64,000 nt of DNA from Humimonas sp964465015 (GTDB lineage Bacteria > Gemmatimonadota > Gemmatimonadetes > Palauibacterales > Palauibacteraceae): assembly GCA_964465015.1 (NCBI GenBank), contig CAYXHP010000072.1, positions 1 to 64,000 on the forward strand. The letters run 5' to 3'. The translations under genes were made by a program, and so were the position numbers. Below are positions 50,747-59,789 of this stretch, in pieces (position 1 is the stretch's first letter; every line of letters starts with the position of its first letter). The notes beneath the pieces were generated by a model, which was given only the letters and a program-made list of their open reading frames with translations, was not told where the DNA came from and made no database searches.

Positions 50747-51976
50747 CTAGCGCAGGATCCCCGCCACCCCCGTCTCCGTGGGCATGCGCTCCGCGGGGAG
50801 CACGAGCGCGTTTCCGCCGTGCAGGATCACCACCTCGGCGAGCTCGTCCAGGAGCTCGGCCGCCTCCCCGGATGGATCGTCGCCGCCCTCCTTCTCGATC
50901 TCGATCGCGCCGGTCTCACGGTCCAGGCGGCCCCACACCCGTCGGTCACGCTCGGTGAGGAGCAGTCGGATACGGCCGGCCACGGCCAGGTGAGCCAGGT
51001 TGGCCAGGTCCAGCTCCCCCTTGCCGCGCCCGTAGGATCCCTCCCACAGGTCCAGGGCCCGGTCGATCTCGCGGTCCACCTGCGCCCGCGCGATCGGCCA
51101 CGCCGCCTGGTGGACGCGCTCGGCGCTCCAATCGGCGACGGAGGCCTCGATCCCCTGCTCGGCCAGGTTGCGCAGCCGGCTCACGTCGCGGTACAGGGAG
51201 TGGTATTCCTTGACCGCGGCCAGGACCAGCGGTCCGATCTCTCCCTCGAGCATGTCCTGCAGTCCCTCGTCGACCGCCTTGAAGAACCGGCGGAGCTCGG
51301 GCTCGTCGTCGTCGGCGCCGACCCCGTGGCCGTGGAAGACCGGCATCACGCCACCCCGACCGTGCGTGCCGTGCGTATCCCGGGTGTACTTGCGGCGGAG
51401 CACGATCTTCTGATCGCGTTCGAACTCGTAGCCCAGAGCTTCCATGAGGTTGCGCGGCACGCCCTGGAGGTCGATGGGGCTCGCTCCGGCCGCCGTCCCG
51501 GACCACAGGACGACCTTCTTCTGGCTCAGCCCGAGCACCCAGTACCGGTCGGGCGCCTGGAGGTACTCGAGCATCGGGCGGGTATGGAAGGTCGGCGCCA
51601 CGACCACCAGGTCGGGGAGATCGGCCGGGAGCCGGTAGAGCCGCTGGACGGCGGGTGAGGCGAATACGGCCAGCCCTCCCGACTGGTACCGCCAGAACTC
51701 CTCCTCGCGCGTCAGCGGCTCGAGCTCCGCGGTGAGGGACTCCCCGGCGCCGTTGGAGCCCTCGGCCGTGCCGAGCAGATCCCGGGCCCGGTCCAGCGCC
51801 GCCCGGTACCGGAGGCGATTGGTCTCCGCCTCGCTGCTCGAGCGCTCGGTAGGAACGTACATGGAGATGGCGGGACCTTCCCGCTCCTCCAGCAGGGTGC
51901 GCAGGTCATCTCGTCCAAAGTAGTCCACGAAAGCCCCCTCTCGTGAGGTCGGCTCGGTATCAGGCAGCGCGTTCAT
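50747..51976 (-). CDS. Bacterial archaeo-eukaryotic release factor (baeRF) family protein
   Basis: The 409-residue protein looks like a baeRF family 3 protein: DDLRTLLEEREGPAISMYVP at the N-terminus, GLAVFASPAVQRLYRLP, DRYWVLGLSQKKVVLWSG, and a C-terminal eRF1-domain-3-like region with LAHLAVAGRIRLLLTERDRR and VVILHGGNALVLPAERMP. The family resembles domains 2 and 3 of eRF1/Pelota and is thought to act on stalled or hibernating ribosomes. No Gly-Gly-Gln motif is visible. Convergent with nfuA. Confidence 0.75.
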   Translation of the reverse strand: MNALPDTEPTSREGAFVDYFGRDDLRTLLEEREGPAISMYVPTERSSSEAETNRLRYRAALDRARDLLGTAEGSNGAGESLTAELEPLTREEEFWRYQSGGLAVFASPAVQRLYRLPADLPDLVVVAPTFHTRPMLEYLQAPDRYWVLGLSQKKVVLWSGTAAGASPIDLQGVPRNLMEALGYEFERDQKIVLRRKYTRDTHGTHGRGGVMPVFHGHGVGADDDEPELRRFFKAVDEGLQDMLEGEIGPLVLAAVKEYHSLYRDVSRLRNLAEQGIEASVADWSAERVHQAAWPIARAQVDREIDRALDLWEGSYGRGKGELDLANLAHLAVAGRIRLLLTERDRRVWGRLDRETGAIEIEKEGGDDPSGEAAELLDELAEVVILHGGNALVLPAERMPTETGVAGILR

Positions 51977-52060
51977 CGATTCCCTTCAACCTACGTACCA
52001 GCTCCATCGGCGCGGCCACGATCGCCCGACGCGCATCCGCGCCGCATTCGCTACGATCCT

Positions 52061-52402
52061 CTAGTCGCCCGGGACGACGGCGTGCAGCACGAGGCCCACG
52101 ACCGACATGACCAGGGCCCCCAGGAAGGCGGCCCCGAAGCCGCTCAGGGCGAAGCCCGGCGTGAGAGCGGCGGCCAGGTAGAACAGGACCCCGTTGAGGA
52201 TCAGGTAGAAGATCCCCAACGTCAGGATCGTGACCGGGAAGGTGAGGAACACCAGCACCGGCTTGACCACGGCGTTGACGAGGCCGATGACCAGAGCGGC
52301 CAGGAGCAGGGCCCGCGTGCCGGCCACGGAGATGCCGGGCACGAGCCACGCGGTGAACCAGAGGGCGGCGGCGTCGATCAGCCAGTTGACCAGCAGGCGC
52401 AT
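52061..52402 (-). CDS. Phage holin 4-2 superfamily membrane protein
   Basis: The 113-residue protein has four predicted transmembrane helices. It shows the typical pattern of chromosome-encoded holin-like proteins of the phage_holin_4_2 family: NWLIDAAALWFTAWLVPGI, VIGLVNAVVKPVLVFLTFPV, LGIFYLILNGVLFYLAAAL. These are membrane proteins of unknown function despite the name; no lysis genes or prophage lie nearby. Confidence 0.82.
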   Translation of the reverse strand: MRLLVNWLIDAAALWFTAWLVPGISVAGTRALLLAALVIGLVNAVVKPVLVFLTFPVTILTLGIFYLILNGVLFYLAAALTPGFALSGFGAAFLGALVMSVVGLVLHAVVPGD

Positions 52403-52523
52403 CCGGTGACTCCTTCCATGGGGAACCGCTCTGGCGGCCGACGCCGACGCGCGGGATCGCCCACCCGTGGCCGCGGACCGGGGCTCCGCGACCACCCGTA
52501 ATCTAGCGCTCCGGAGGCCCGCC

Positions 52524-53072
52524 ATGAAGATCCAGAGAGATGACGTCACCCTCGAGCTGGTGCGAGGAAGCATCGCGGCGCAGGAGGGCTTCGACGCGGT
52601 GGTGAACGCCGCCAACGCCCGACTGGAACCGGGCGGGGGCGTGGCCGGGGCGATCCACCGCGGCGCCGGTCCCGGCCTGGCGCGGGAGTGCCGACCCCTG
52701 GGCCCGATCGAGCCCGGCGAGGCCGTACTGACGGGCGGACATCGCCTCCCCAACCCCTACGTCATCCACTGCCTGGGTCCGGTGTGGGGCCGGGACGAGC
52801 CGGCCGACGAGCTCCTGCGGCGCTGCTACCGGCGAGCGCTCGAGCTGGCCGAGGAGCACGGTCTCTCCTCCATCGCCTTCCCCGCCCTGTCGACCGGGGC
52901 CTTCGGCTACCCGCTCCCCCAGGCCGCCCGGGCCTCGATCGACGAGATCGTGAGCGCGCTGCCACGCCTCCGTTCGGTGCGGCGGATCCGATTCACGCTG
53001 TTCGGAGACGAGGCCCTGGAGGCGTACCGGAAGGCGCTCCGCGACCGAACCGGGCAGGAGGAGGGAGACTGA
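52524..53072 (+). CDS. Macrodomain protein (O-acetyl-ADP-ribose deacetylase-like)
   Basis: The 182-residue protein has the macrodomain signatures VVNAANARLEPGGGVAGAIH (ADP-ribose pocket) and FPALSTGAFGYPLPQAARA. Bacterial MacroD/YmdB-type members hydrolyse O-acetyl-ADP-ribose and ADP-ribosyl esters. The key asparagine and the GGGVAG loop are present, so activity is likely. The ATG at 52524 has GGAGG a few bases upstream. Divergent from the holin-like gene and convergent with rlpA. Confidence 0.88.
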   Translation: MKIQRDDVTLELVRGSIAAQEGFDAVVNAANARLEPGGGVAGAIHRGAGPGLARECRPLGPIEPGEAVLTGGHRLPNPYVIHCLGPVWGRDEPADELLRRCYRRALELAEEHGLSSIAFPALSTGAFGYPLPQAARASIDEIVSALPRLRSVRRIRFTLFGDEALEAYRKALRDRTGQEEGD

Positions 53073-53135
53073 AGGATCGACCGCGGAGATCTCCGGAGAC
53101 TCGTCCGGCCCGCCGGGGTGGCGCTCGAAGGCCGG

Positions 53136-53807
53136 TCAGCTCTCGGGGCCGCAGGAGCGCACCGAGCCCCCGAAGCGCTGGACCACCCGGCTCGCGCCGT
53201 CCGAGTCCAGCGGCCCGGCCACCACGCGCGTGAGACCGTCGGGCCCGGCTTCGGTGCGTGCCGACTCGCCTTCCTCCTCCAGGCGGGACACCATGGCGCG
53301 GGCGTTGCCCTCGTCGCGGTAGGCGCCCACCTGGACTTCCCGACAGGCCCTCGGCGGCGTACTCACCACGATCCTCACGCGCGCCGTGCCGTCGACCAGG
53401 AAGCCCAGCTTGCGGGCCGCGGCCCTGGAGACGTCCAGCACCCGGCCCTTCACGAAGGGACCGCGGTCGTTGACGCGCAGCTCGGCCCGGCGTCCGTTGT
53501 CCAGGTTGGTGACGTCGATCCAGGTCCCGAGCGGCAGCGTCCGGTGGGCCGCCGTAAGCGCGTTCATGTCGAAGGTCTCGCCCGAGGCGGTCGGGCGACC
53601 GTCGAACTGGTCTCCGTACCAGGACGCCAGCCCGGTCTGGCTCCAGCCCGGGTTCACGCTGGCCATCGCCGGCTCGGCCGACGCCGGCCCGGGCCCGAGC
53701 GAGGGCGGGCGGTTGCGGCCGGCGCAGGCGCCGGAGTAGCACAGCAGGACCAGCGCCCCGGCGCGCACGAGCCGGCGGGCGGTGGCGGATCTCGGGACGG
53801 CGTTCAT
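53136..53807 (-). CDS. rlpA: Septal ring lytic transglycosylase RlpA
   Basis: The 223-residue lipoprotein (LLCYSGAC) has the RlpA double-psi beta-barrel: TGLASWYGDQFDGRPTASGE, TLPLGTWIDVTNLDNGRRAE and RVNDRGPFVKGRVLDVSRAA by positions 58-130. A C-terminal SPOR domain (about 155-223, VQVGAYRDEGNARAMV) binds denuded peptidoglycan at septa. The enzyme cleaves naked glycan strands during cell separation. It is read away from metE, with 171 bases between the two starts. Confidence 0.92.
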   Translation of the reverse strand: MNAVPRSATARRLVRAGALVLLCYSGACAGRNRPPSLGPGPASAEPAMASVNPGWSQTGLASWYGDQFDGRPTASGETFDMNALTAAHRTLPLGTWIDVTNLDNGRRAELRVNDRGPFVKGRVLDVSRAAARKLGFLVDGTARVRIVVSTPPRACREVQVGAYRDEGNARAMVSRLEEEGESARTEAGPDGLTRVVAGPLDSDGASRVVQRFGGSVRSCGPES

Positions 53808-53879
53808 GACTGGATGAGAGTCCCGGACCGCTCCGGACGCAAGCCGGAGCCCCGCGACCGGAACGCTTCTTGACCCGTG

Positions 53880-53945
53880 GGGAACGGACCGGGCTGGCAC
53901 CCGGCCCATTCGGGGGACATCCTTGGGGCGTCCCGGCTTCCGATC
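53880..53945. promoter_or_regulatory. Possible structured leader of metE
   Basis: Two short GC-rich hairpins can be drawn before metE: CCGGG...CCCGG (around 53888-53906) and GGGAC...GTCCC (around 53915-53935). They may be a leader element, but they are weak and I could not match them to a known SAM, SAH or cobalamin riboswitch consensus. Confidence 0.25.
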
Positions 53946-53978
53946 AGGCGACCACCTCCACAGGAGAAGCCGACGAAC

Positions 53979-56297
53979 ATGGCGACGGCAGCGAATCTGG
54001 GCTTTCCTCGCATCGGCACGGAACGCGAGCTCAAGAAGGCAACCGAGGCCTACTGGCGCGGCGAGATCGCGGCCGACGCCCTGGCCGCGAGAGCAGCGGA
54101 GCTGCGGCGGCGAGCCTGGGGAGCTCAGCAGGCGGCGGGCATCGAGCACGTCCCCTCCAACGACTTCTCCTACTACGACCACGTTCTCGACACGGCCGCC
54201 CTGCTGGGCGCCATCCCGGAGCGGTACGGGTGGACCGGCGGGACGCTGGAGCTGGACCGCTACTTCGCCATGGCCAGGGGCTCGCAGACCGAGGAGCTCG
54301 ACGTGCCGGCAATGGAGATGACCAAGTGGTTCGACACCAACTACCACTACATCGTCCCCGAGCTCAGCTCGGACCAGGAGTTCCGGATCTCCGGCTCGAA
54401 GCCCCTGGACGAGCTGGCCGAGGCGCGTGGGGCGGGAGTCGAGACCGTCCCGGTCCTCCTGGGACCGGTCAGCTTCCTCTTCCTTTCCAAGGCGAGCGAG
54501 GGCGTGGATCCGCTGGCGGACCTCCTGGATCCCCTCGTGGAGACCTACGCCGAGGTCCTCTCCGGCCTGGTCGGCGCCGGAGCCGACTGGATCCAGCTGG
54601 ACGAGCCGTGCTTCGTCGAGGACCGGCGTCAGTCCGAGCGAAGCTCGCTCACGCGGGCTTACGCGTCGCTGGCCGAGGCCGTGCCGGACGCGCGCCTCCT
54701 CGTCCAGACCTACTTCGGCCACGTGGGGGACTGCTACGAGGCCCTGGTCGACCTTCCGGTGGCGGGAATCGGCCTGGACCTCGTCCGGGGCCGGGAGCGG
54801 CACCTGGGGCTCCTGGAGACCCGTGGCTTCCCCGACGACAAGGTGCTCCGGGCCGGCGTCGTGGACGGCCGTAACGTGTGGATCAACGACCTCGAGGGCT
54901 CGCTCGAGCTCCTGGAGCGCCTCGCCTCGCTCGTGGATCCGAGCCGCCTGCAGGTCTCGCCCTCCTGCTCCCTCCTGCACGTCCCGCTGGATGCCGCGCG
55001 CGAGACGGGGCTGGACGCGGAGCTCCGCTCGTGGCTGGCCTTCGCCCACCAGAAGCTGGGTGAGGTGGAGATCCTCACGCGTGGCCTGAACGAGGGGCGG
55101 GACGCGATCGGGCGCGAGCTGGCCTCGAACCGGAAGGCTCTGGAGAGCCGGGAGGGCTCCAGCCGTACCCGCCGGCCGGAAGTGCGGCGCCGGATGAAGG
55201 CGCTCGATCCGGATGCGGCCCGTCGGCCCGAGCCGTTCGGCCAGCGCAAAGCCGTGCAGACCGAGCGCCTGGGCCTCCCGGTGCTCCCGACCACGGTGAT
55301 CGGCTCGTTTCCCCAGACGGGGGAGGTACGCTCGAAGCGCCGGGCGTTTCGCTCCGGTGACCTGGACCGCGAGGGGTACGAGAGCTTCCTCGAGGCGGAG
55401 ATCGACCGCTGCGTGCGGGTCCAGGAGGAGGTCGGCCTGGACGTCCTGGTCCACGGCGAGTTCGAGCGCAACGACATGGTCGAGTACTTCGGCGAGCTCA
55501 TGGACGGCTATGCCTTCACCCGGAACGGCTGGGTGCAGTCCTACGGGAGCCGGTACGTCAAGCCGCCCATCCTGTACGGCGACATCCACCGTCCCGGCCC
55601 CATCACGGTGCGCTGGTGGTCCTACGCCGCCTCCCGCACCGACCGGCCGCTCAAGGGGATGCTCACCGGACCGGTCACCATGCTGCAGTGGTCGTTCGTG
55701 CGGGACGACCAGCCGCGCCGGGAAACGTGCTACCAGCTGGCCCTGGCCGTGCGCGACGAGGTGGAGGACCTGCAGGCGGCGGGGACGCCCGTGATCCAGG
55801 TGGACGAGCCGGCGCTCCGCGAGGGGCTCCCGCTCCGCCGGGAGGGCCGTGACGATTACCTGCGCTGGGCCGTGAACGCCTTCCGGATCGCCACGGCCAC
55901 GGCGCGGCCCGACACGCAGATCCACACGCACATGTGCTATTCGGAGTTCAACGACATCATCGAGCACATCGCCCGCATGGACGCCGACGTCCTCCTGATC
56001 GAGAACGCGCGCTCCGACGAGGAGCTGCTGGCCGTGTTCCGGGACTTCGACTACGAGCGCGACATCGGTCCGGGCGTGTACGACATCCACTCGCCGCGGG
56101 TGCCGCCGGCCGAGGAGATGGCCGACCACATCCGGGACTCACTCACGGTGCTCCCGGCGGACCGGCTGTGGGTGAACCCCGACTGCGGGCTCAAGACCCG
56201 GCGCTGGGAGGAGGTCGTTCCGGCCCTGGCGAACATGGTCGAGGCGGCCCGGACCGTCCGCGGCGAGCCGGGAGACGGGGCCGCCGGAGGAGCATGA
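53979..56297 (+). CDS. metE: Cobalamin-independent methionine synthase
   Basis: The 772-residue enzyme transfers a methyl group from methyltetrahydropteroyl-triglutamate to homocysteine. The N-terminal domain starts NLGFPRIGTERELKKATEAY, and the C-terminal barrel carries zinc ligands in THMCYSEFNDI (His, Cys) and NPDCGLKTR (Cys). The length fits MetE. The ATG at 53979 follows AGGAGA; upstream residues have no features. Its TGA overlaps the ATG of the CLC gene (ATGA), an unusual pairing. RlpA is divergent upstream. Confidence 0.95.
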   Translation: MATAANLGFPRIGTERELKKATEAYWRGEIAADALAARAAELRRRAWGAQQAAGIEHVPSNDFSYYDHVLDTAALLGAIPERYGWTGGTLELDRYFAMARGSQTEELDVPAMEMTKWFDTNYHYIVPELSSDQEFRISGSKPLDELAEARGAGVETVPVLLGPVSFLFLSKASEGVDPLADLLDPLVETYAEVLSGLVGAGADWIQLDEPCFVEDRRQSERSSLTRAYASLAEAVPDARLLVQTYFGHVGDCYEALVDLPVAGIGLDLVRGRERHLGLLETRGFPDDKVLRAGVVDGRNVWINDLEGSLELLERLASLVDPSRLQVSPSCSLLHVPLDAARETGLDAELRSWLAFAHQKLGEVEILTRGLNEGRDAIGRELASNRKALESREGSSRTRRPEVRRRMKALDPDAARRPEPFGQRKAVQTERLGLPVLPTTVIGSFPQTGEVRSKRRAFRSGDLDREGYESFLEAEIDRCVRVQEEVGLDVLVHGEFERNDMVEYFGELMDGYAFTRNGWVQSYGSRYVKPPILYGDIHRPGPITVRWWSYAASRTDRPLKGMLTGPVTMLQWSFVRDDQPRRETCYQLALAVRDEVEDLQAAGTPVIQVDEPALREGLPLRREGRDDYLRWAVNAFRIATATARPDTQIHTHMCYSEFNDIIEHIARMDADVLLIENARSDEELLAVFRDFDYERDIGPGVYDIHSPRVPPAEEMADHIRDSLTVLPADRLWVNPDCGLKTRRWEEVVPALANMVEAARTVRGEPGDGAAGGA

Positions 56298-58201
56298 GCG
56301 AGGGCCGCGGCCCGGCCGATCGGAACGCCGACCCCACGCCCCCGGACGTCGAGGGATCACCGCCGTCCGCCCGGCTGGACCGGCGGTCCGAGGAGGACGC
56401 GCAGCCCGGGATCGCCGGGGCCGGGGAGGCCCCCCATCCGCTGGGGATCGCCTACCGCCTGAGCCTCCTCTCCATCCTGGTGGGGGTGGTGGCCGGCCTG
56501 GGCGCCGTGGCGTTCCGCGGCCTCATCGCCCTGTTCCACAACCTCTTCTTCCTGGGACGCCTCTCGTTCAGCTACGACGCCAACCAGCACACGGCGACGA
56601 GCCCCTGGGGGCCGCTGGTGATCCTCGCCCCCGTGGTGGGCGCCGCCATCGTCGTCTTCCTGGTCAAGAACTTCGCCCCGGAGGCGAAGGGCCACGGCGT
56701 GCCCGAGGTGATCGACGCCAACTACTACCACAAGGGGATCGTCCGGCCCATCGTCGCCCTCATCAAGTCCGTGGCCTCGGCGCTGTCGATCGGGAGCGGC
56801 GGCGCGGTGGGGCGGGAGGGCCCGATCATCCAGATCGGCGCGTCCTTCGGCTCCACGCTCGGGCAAATCATCGAGATGCCCACCTGGCAGCGGATCACGC
56901 TGGTGGCGGCCGGCGCCGGCGGCGGGATCGCCGCCACGTTCAACACCCCGATCGGCGGGATCCTGTTCGCGATCGAGATCATGCTGCACGAGAGCAGCGT
57001 GCGGACGCTCGTGCCCGTGGGGATCGCGACCGTGACGGCCACCTACATCGGCCGGCTGTTCTTCGGACCCAACCCATCCTTCGTGATCCCGAGCCTGGTG
57101 AGCTCCTCCTTCAACCTCACCGACCCCAGAGCCCTGATCTCGTTCGTGGGCCTCGGCATCCTCATGGGCCTGGCCTCGGCTCTGTTCATCCGGTCGCTGT
57201 ACTGGACCGAGGACGTGCTCCTCGATTGGATCCCCCGGAGCTACTATCTCCGCCACGGTCTCAGCATGCTCGGGGTGGGGATCACGATGTATCTGTGCCT
57301 TCGCTCCCTGGGGCACTACTACGTGCAGGGTGTGGGTTACGCGACGATCCAGGACATCCTCTCGGGCGGCCTGGGACCGATCCTGCTCCTGCTCCTCCTG
57401 TACGTCCTCAAGCTCATGGTCACCTCGGTGACGCTGGGCTCGGGGGCCTCGGGCGGCGTGTTCTCGCCAGCCCTGTACATGGGGGGCACTCTCGGAGCGG
57501 CGTATGGGCTGGCCCTCGGCCACTTCTTCCCGCCGCTCCGGGCCGTGGGTGCCCCCGGATTCGCCGTGGCCGGGATGGCGGGCGTCGTGGGCGGGACGAC
57601 CGGCGCGGCCATGGCGGCCATCGTGATGATTTTCGAGATGACCCGCGACTACGGTGTCATCATCCCGATGGCGATCACGGTGGTGCTCAGCTACGGCGTC
57701 CGGGAGCTGTTCGTGGACCAGAGCATCTACACGCAGAAGTTGGCCCGGCGCGGCCATTTCGTGCCCCTCGCCCTCCAGGCCAACTTCCACTATCACCGGC
57801 GGGCCCGCGACATCATGGACACGAACGTCGTCACGGTCTCGCCCTCCACTCCCCTCGCGCATTTCCTGCGCTCGGTGCGCGAGATGGACACGGCCAGGCA
57901 CTTTCTGGTAGGGAGCCCCGACCGGGTGTTCGGCGTAATCTCCAGGGACCGTGCGCTGGAGGCCGTGGCGGGAACCGAGCCGTGTCGAACCCCGCTCGAT
58001 CTCGTCCGACGTGATTACATCGTGGTGAACGAGGACGACATCTTCTTCGACGTGCTCTCGCGCATGCACAGGGCGCACGTGCCGCTGGCTCTCGTGAAGA
58101 CGCACAGCGCGGATCCCGCCCGCGGCACGGTTCTCGGCATCATCACGAAGGACGAGGTGGCGGATTCTCTGGAGTCCGCCGTCGACCTGTTCGCCGACTG
58201 A
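56294..58201 (+). CDS. CLC-type chloride channel/transporter with C-terminal CBS domains
   Basis: The 635-residue membrane protein is a CLC channel or Cl-/H+ antiporter. Selectivity motifs are visible: GHGVPEVID (in place of GSGIPE), GREGPIIQIGASFGS (gating glutamate), and GSGASGGVFSPALYMGG (GxFxP). The C-terminal 140 residues form two CBS domains (for example RDIMDTNVVTVSPSTPLAHF and FFDVLSRMHRAHVPLALV), which sense nucleotides in many CLCs. An N-terminal Pro/Glu-rich tail precedes the first helix. Its start overlaps the metE stop. Confidence 0.9.
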   Translation: MSEGRGPADRNADPTPPDVEGSPPSARLDRRSEEDAQPGIAGAGEAPHPLGIAYRLSLLSILVGVVAGLGAVAFRGLIALFHNLFFLGRLSFSYDANQHTATSPWGPLVILAPVVGAAIVVFLVKNFAPEAKGHGVPEVIDANYYHKGIVRPIVALIKSVASALSIGSGGAVGREGPIIQIGASFGSTLGQIIEMPTWQRITLVAAGAGGGIAATFNTPIGGILFAIEIMLHESSVRTLVPVGIATVTATYIGRLFFGPNPSFVIPSLVSSSFNLTDPRALISFVGLGILMGLASALFIRSLYWTEDVLLDWIPRSYYLRHGLSMLGVGITMYLCLRSLGHYYVQGVGYATIQDILSGGLGPILLLLLLYVLKLMVTSVTLGSGASGGVFSPALYMGGTLGAAYGLALGHFFPPLRAVGAPGFAVAGMAGVVGGTTGAAMAAIVMIFEMTRDYGVIIPMAITVVLSYGVRELFVDQSIYTQKLARRGHFVPLALQANFHYHRRARDIMDTNVVTVSPSTPLAHFLRSVREMDTARHFLVGSPDRVFGVISRDRALEAVAGTEPCRTPLDLVRRDYIVVNEDDIFFDVLSRMHRAHVPLALVKTHSADPARGTVLGIITKDEVADSLESAVDLFAD

Positions 58202-58291
58202 GACGCGGCGGGCGGTGCGGCCGGAGCGCCCACGGCGGTTCGGTCGACATGCCCGGCGCGAAGGCAGCGCTCGAGCAACGGAGATCGAGTC

Positions 58292-58687
58292 ATGAGGGAC
58301 ACGAGCTACGGCGCGCACAGGGAGCTCCCGGGCGTCGACTACGAGGAAGCCATCGTCCGGGTGGAGGCGGCGCTGGGCGCGGAGGGCTTCGGCGTCCTCA
58401 CCCGGATCGACGTGAAGGAGACGCTCAAGAAGAAGCTGGACGTGGACTTCAGGCGCTACGTGATCCTGGGCGCCTGCAATCCACCGCTGGCCCACCGCGC
58501 GCTGAGCGCCGACGACGACATCGGGCTGCTCCTGCCCTGCAACGTCGTGGTCGCCGAGATGGAGGGCGGCGCCGAGGTGGCCTACGCGCGGCCCGAGGCG
58601 ATGCTGGCCCTGGCGGACGTGCCCGAGCTGCAGTCGGTGGCCCGCGAGGCCGAGGAGCGGCTGGCGCGGGCGCTGGACAGCCTGTGA
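58292..58687 (+). CDS. DUF302 family protein
   Basis: The 131-residue protein matches DUF302: YEEAIVRVEAALGAEGFGVL, DVKETLKKKLDVDFRRYVIL, GACNPPLAHRALSADDDIGL and LLPCNVVVAEME. The family is a small alpha/beta fold, sometimes found near sulfur or heavy-metal genes, with no proven reaction. ATG start. Convergent with the VOC gene: 1 base separates the two stops. Confidence 0.87.
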   Translation: MRDTSYGAHRELPGVDYEEAIVRVEAALGAEGFGVLTRIDVKETLKKKLDVDFRRYVILGACNPPLAHRALSADDDIGLLLPCNVVVAEMEGGAEVAYARPEAMLALADVPELQSVAREAEERLARALDSL

Positions 58688-58688
58688 G

Positions 58689-59084
58689 CTAGGGCAGCGG
58701 CCGCCGGGACTGGAGAGCGAGGACGTTCTCGTCCGGATCGCGGAAGAAGGCCATCCAGAGCTCGTGGTCCTCGGCCCGGTGCACGCGGTGGGGCTCGCCG
58801 AGGAAGACCACGCCGCGCTCGCCCAGGACGCGGTACGCGGTGTCGATGTCGTCCACCTCGAAGTACAGGACCGACGAGGCGTGATCGAAGTCCGGGCTCT
58901 CGGGAGCCGAGAGCATGAGCTGGAGGTCTCCGCACTGCAAGAAGGCCAGGCCGGGCGGCGCACGGAACAGGAGCGGGAGGCCGAGGGCGTCGCGGTAGAA
59001 GTCCACCGACGCGTCGAGGTCCCTCGCGCGCACCGCCACCTGGCCGATGCGACGGATGCCGAATGCCTCCGCCTGCTCGTTCAT
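58689..59084 (-). CDS. VOC-family protein
   Basis: The 131-residue protein is a single-subunit glyoxalase-like VOC protein: GQVAVRARDLDASVDFYRDA and GLAFLQCGDLQLMLSAPE, with metal-ligand candidates His (HELWMAFF region) and Glu (DPDENVLALQ). Likely a lyase or isomerase for small electrophiles, but the substrate is unknown. It is divergent from the MarR gene and shares its regulatory region at 59149-59165. Confidence 0.83.
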   Translation of the reverse strand: MNEQAEAFGIRRIGQVAVRARDLDASVDFYRDALGLPLLFRAPPGLAFLQCGDLQLMLSAPESPDFDHASSVLYFEVDDIDTAYRVLGERGVVFLGEPHRVHRAEDHELWMAFFRDPDENVLALQSRRPLP

Positions 59085-59148
59085 GGGCTCTCCTCGCCGG
59101 TTCTCGAAGGGACGGGTGCCGCTCGCCCGAACGGCGAGCTTGATTTCA

Positions 59149-59165
59149 TTAGTTGCTCTAACTAA
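59149..59165. promoter_or_regulatory. MarR-type operator in the VOC-MarR intergenic region
   Basis: TTAGTT-GCTCT-AACTAA is a perfect 6+6 dyad with a 5-base spacer, 65 bases from the VOC start and 11 bases before the MarR ATG. It is markedly AT-rich against the local background. MarR regulators usually bind such a dyad to repress both divergent genes. Confidence 0.78.
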
Positions 59166-59175
59166 ACTAGTGAGC

Positions 59176-59730
59176 ATGGAGAGCCCGTCAAGGGGAGCCG
59201 TGGGGGACGTGGAGGAAGCCGGCCGAACCAGCGCGGTCGGGGCCGTCGGAGCAGAGGCGACGGGACCGGGCCACGCCGAGATCGCCGCCCGGCTGCACGC
59301 CGCGGCCATCCGGCTACTCCGCCGGCTCCGCAGCCAGGATGCGGCGAGCGGCCTGAGCGGTCCGCGCCTCTCCGCCCTCTCGGTGCTGGTGTTCGGGGGA
59401 CCGCGGAGCCTGGGCGAGCTGGCGGACGCCGAGCAGGTTACGGCCCCCAGCATGAGCCGCCTGGCCACGGCGCTCGAAGAGGCCGGCCTGGCGCGCCGGG
59501 GGCCCGATCCCGACGACGGCCGCCGGGTGCTGCTCCGCGCCACGGCCGCGGGCGAGCGGTTGCTGCAGGAAGGACGGCAGCGGCGCATCGGAGAGACGGA
59601 GCGGCTCCTGGGGTCGATCGAAGAGACGGACTGGGACATCCTGAGGCAGGCGACCGGGATCCTCGAGGGGGTCCTCCGGGAGGAGGGATCCCGGAGGCGC
59701 GAGACAGGGACCGGTAGCCCGGGCGGCTGA
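59176..59730 (+). CDS. MarR-family transcriptional regulator
   Basis: The 184-residue protein has the winged-helix region at about residues 60-135 (LSGPRLSALSVLVFGGPRSL, VTAPSMSRLATALEEAGLAR, RGPDPDDGRRVLLRATAAGE). The N-terminal 30 residues are low complexity. MarR proteins respond to small aromatic or oxidising ligands. It is divergent from the VOC gene and the dyad at 59149-59165 lies between them, so the VOC protein is likely its target. Confidence 0.87.
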   Translation: MESPSRGAVGDVEEAGRTSAVGAVGAEATGPGHAEIAARLHAAAIRLLRRLRSQDAASGLSGPRLSALSVLVFGGPRSLGELADAEQVTAPSMSRLATALEEAGLARRGPDPDDGRRVLLRATAAGERLLQEGRQRRIGETERLLGSIEETDWDILRQATGILEGVLREEGSRRRETGTGSPGG

Positions 59731-59789
59731 CGGGAGCAGCTACCGCGGGCCCGCCGGGGGCGAGCCCCGGCACCCTCCCCGGTGAACGA

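Noticed and set aside
52061..52402. Prophage holin and lysis cassette.
   Set aside because: No endolysin, phage structural gene or attachment site lies nearby; the protein belongs to a chromosomal membrane-protein family.
53808..53978. A SAM, SAH or cobalamin riboswitch before metE.
   Set aside because: Two short hairpins exist but I could not find the conserved core of any riboswitch class; only a low-confidence leader is reported.
53136..56129. A 997-codon open frame antisense to metE.
   Set aside because: Only its 5' or 3' end coincides with the real rlpA gene; the rest is a low-complexity His/Arg/Gly-rich shadow of metE, a usual result of high GC content.
56357..58963. A long open frame antisense to the CLC gene.
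   Set aside because: The translation is composed of Arg/His/Gly-rich low-complexity runs with no domain pattern; the plus-strand CLC is unmistakable.
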